Assembly: GCF_014192415.1 (NCBI RefSeq)
Contig: NZ_JACHXY010000001.1
Location: 372,001-436,000, forward strand
Reading direction: 5' to 3'
Origin: Microbacterium proteolyticum
Lineage (GTDB): Bacteria; Actinomycetota; Actinomycetes; Actinomycetales; Microbacteriaceae
Length of the DNA: 64,000 nucleotides
Made by a program: the position numbers and the translations under genes. Under the pieces are notes generated by a model. The model did not search any database. It saw only the letters and a program-made list of their open reading frames with translations, and had not been told where the DNA came from. Below are positions 63,006 through 64,000 of the stretch, in pieces (within the stretch, counting starts at the first letter, position 1; every line of letters starts with the position of its first letter).

Positions 63006-64000
63006 TCAGTCCCATTGCGCCGGGAGTTGCTCCGCCAGCGAGCGACCGAGCGTGCGCGCATAGATCCGCGTGAGGTGGTTGTCGTCGCGATACACCGCGA
63101 CATTGCCGATGACGCCGACGCAGAGGTCGTCGGGACAGATCCACGGCGTGAGATCCACGAGATGCACCCCGGGTCGGGCGAGCACGTCGGCGGGGTTGCT
63201 GTCGGCGAGGGAGGCGGACCGGGGCACGGCGCAGTCGAGAGGATCGGCGGCGTCGGCCACGCACCCGAACATGTCGAAGGCGAAGCGCGGATTGTCCCGC
63301 ACGCCCAGCACCTCGATTCCCGCGTCGCTCATCCGGTCGACGAAGCGGTGGATGCCCGCACGCACCTTCTCGTCGTCTTCGCCGGCGTCGGAGCGCGTGA
63401 CCACCGTCATGACGGCGTCGGGTTTCACCTGTTCGACGAGGCCGACGGCCGCCTCCCGCCAGGAGTCGCACAACTCGTCCATGCCGGGTTCGTCGAGCCC
63501 CATCGAGCATCCGCCCTTGATGAGGTGGACGACGCCCCACCCGTTCTCCTGGGCCCAGGGAAGCAGAGCGGCCGTGATCTGCTGGGCGTGCGAGTCGCCG
63601 ATGACCACCACGGTGTGACGTGCCCGCGCGGTGTGCGCGGTCTCGTGACAGGTGCCGCGCAGCTCCTCGGCGCCTGTGGCCCACTCCCCCGTGCATTCGC
63701 GTTCGAGCTGGGTCCACTCGGCTTCGAGCAGCGTCGGCAGCGGCAGGAGCGTCGCATCGGTCGGGATCTCCGCGAGGGCGGGGTCGCGCAGGACCGCGGC
63801 TCCGGGATTGGTGAGCTGGGCGCGCGCTTCGACGGCCCTTTCGTGCACCCAACTCGTCGTCTGCCAGGCGCCGACCGGCAGAGCGACCGCGACGGCGGCG
63901 GTGGTGAGCACGGCGACCGGCACGAGTGGCGAGGCGTCCGCCCGGCGCCAGGACCGGACCGGCTGGTCGACGGCCCACGTCAGCGCGCGGGCGAGCACGA
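63006..64000 (-). CDS. Acyltransferase-3/SGNH O-acyltransferase, C-terminal part
   Basis: The gene runs past base 64000, so its N-terminus is missing. The visible ~331 residues contain the end of the AT3 membrane domain (WAVDQPVRSWRR, matching the ExPVR-type end), one more helix (about 26-44 of the visible part), and a periplasmic SGNH domain with VVVIGDSHAQQ and the C-terminal DDNHLT. Such OatA-like enzymes O-acetylate wall glycans. Its location beside galactan genes suggests modification of that polymer; the target is inferred. It is convergent with glfT1. Confidence 0.85.
   Translation of the reverse strand, partial: VLARALTWAVDQPVRSWRRADASPLVPVAVLTTAAVAVALPVGAWQTTSWVHERAVEARAQLTNPGAAVLRDPALAEIPTDATLLPLPTLLEAEWTQLERECTGEWATGAEELRGTCHETAHTARARHTVVVIGDSHAQQITAALLPWAQENGWGVVHLIKGGCSMGLDEPGMDELCDSWREAAVGLVEQVKPDAVMTVVTRSDAGEDDEKVRAGIHRFVDRMSDAGIEVLGVRDNPRFAFDMFGCVADAADPLDCAVPRSASLADSNPADVLARPGVHLVDLTPWICPDDLCVGVIGNVAVYRDDNHLTRIYARTLGRSLAEQLPAQWD

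Overview
The window looks like a chromosomal segment of a high-GC actinobacterium, most probably a Microbacteriaceae (Microbacterium-like). The signs are GC-rich codon third positions, a mycothiol-type RsrA/SigR pair, MtrA-MtrB-LpqB, WhiB1 and WhiB2 orthologues, a fused KGD-type 2-oxoglutarate decarboxylase/dehydrogenase, and many start codons that sit 6-10 nt after a TAnnnT -10 box with no Shine-Dalgarno sequence. There are no rRNA, tRNA, CRISPR, phage or insertion-sequence genes. About 50 protein genes are called; the first and last are cut by the window edges.

Layout. 1-7.5 kb: a partial glycosyltransferase-87-like membrane protein, NAD(P)H-hydrate dehydratase, an old-yellow-enzyme reductase, two CNNM/CorC paralogues, a GH76 protein without a signal peptide, and GuaB1. 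7.7-16.6 kb: KGD, then an operon of an MprF-like aminoacyl-phosphatidylglycerol synthase and an alpha/beta-hydrolase, then an Eis-like acetyltransferase. 16.7-24.6 kb: sigR-rsrA, divergent from aroA-rsgA-bcp, then whiB1, a PdtaS-like kinase and an Rv3235-like gene. 24.8-36 kb: an aminotransferase, secA, a coiled-coil protein, hpf, comF and lpqB-mtrB-mtrA. 36.2-41.9 kb: a five-gene overlapping operon (membrane protein, DUF4129, DUF4350, MoxR, DUF58). 42-46.7 kb: oleA-oleBC-oleD for long-chain olefin synthesis. 46.9-49.6 kb: furA-katG. 49.7-51.5 kb: SpoIIM-like and RDD membrane proteins. 51.6-58.4 kb: DUF3499, a metallopeptidase-like protein, DUF5719, a large membrane glycosyltransferase, WhiB2 and ManA. 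58.5-64 kb: envelope polysaccharide genes (O-antigen ligase-like, GlfT2-like, GlfT1-like, and a partial SGNH acyltransferase).

Most of the backbone (sigR/rsrA, aroA, rsgA, whiB1, pdtaS, Rv3235, secA, hpf, comF, lpqB-mtrB-mtrA, DUF3499, Rv3259-like, whiB2, manA) follows the Mycobacterium tuberculosis Rv3219-Rv3260 neighbourhood as I remember it. The MoxR/DUF58 operon, the ole cluster and furA-katG lie as a block between mtrA and DUF3499. Themes are envelope homeostasis (MtrAB, MprF-like, galactan polymerases, O-antigen ligase), thiol and peroxide stress (SigR/RsrA, Bcp, KatG/FurA) and central metabolism.

Signals outside ordinary genes are: a 69-bp palindromic intergenic element present twice; a perfect 20-bp inverted repeat around 55 bp; a SigR-type promoter lying inside the aroA start; an AT-rich FurA operator; and an apparent excess of the word GGATGC/GCATCC in genes and hairpins. 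I saw no wholly new multi-gene system. The best candidates for new biology are the 69-bp repeat, the rhomboid-like/MprF-like/esterase operon, and the coiled-coil gene at 29 kb.
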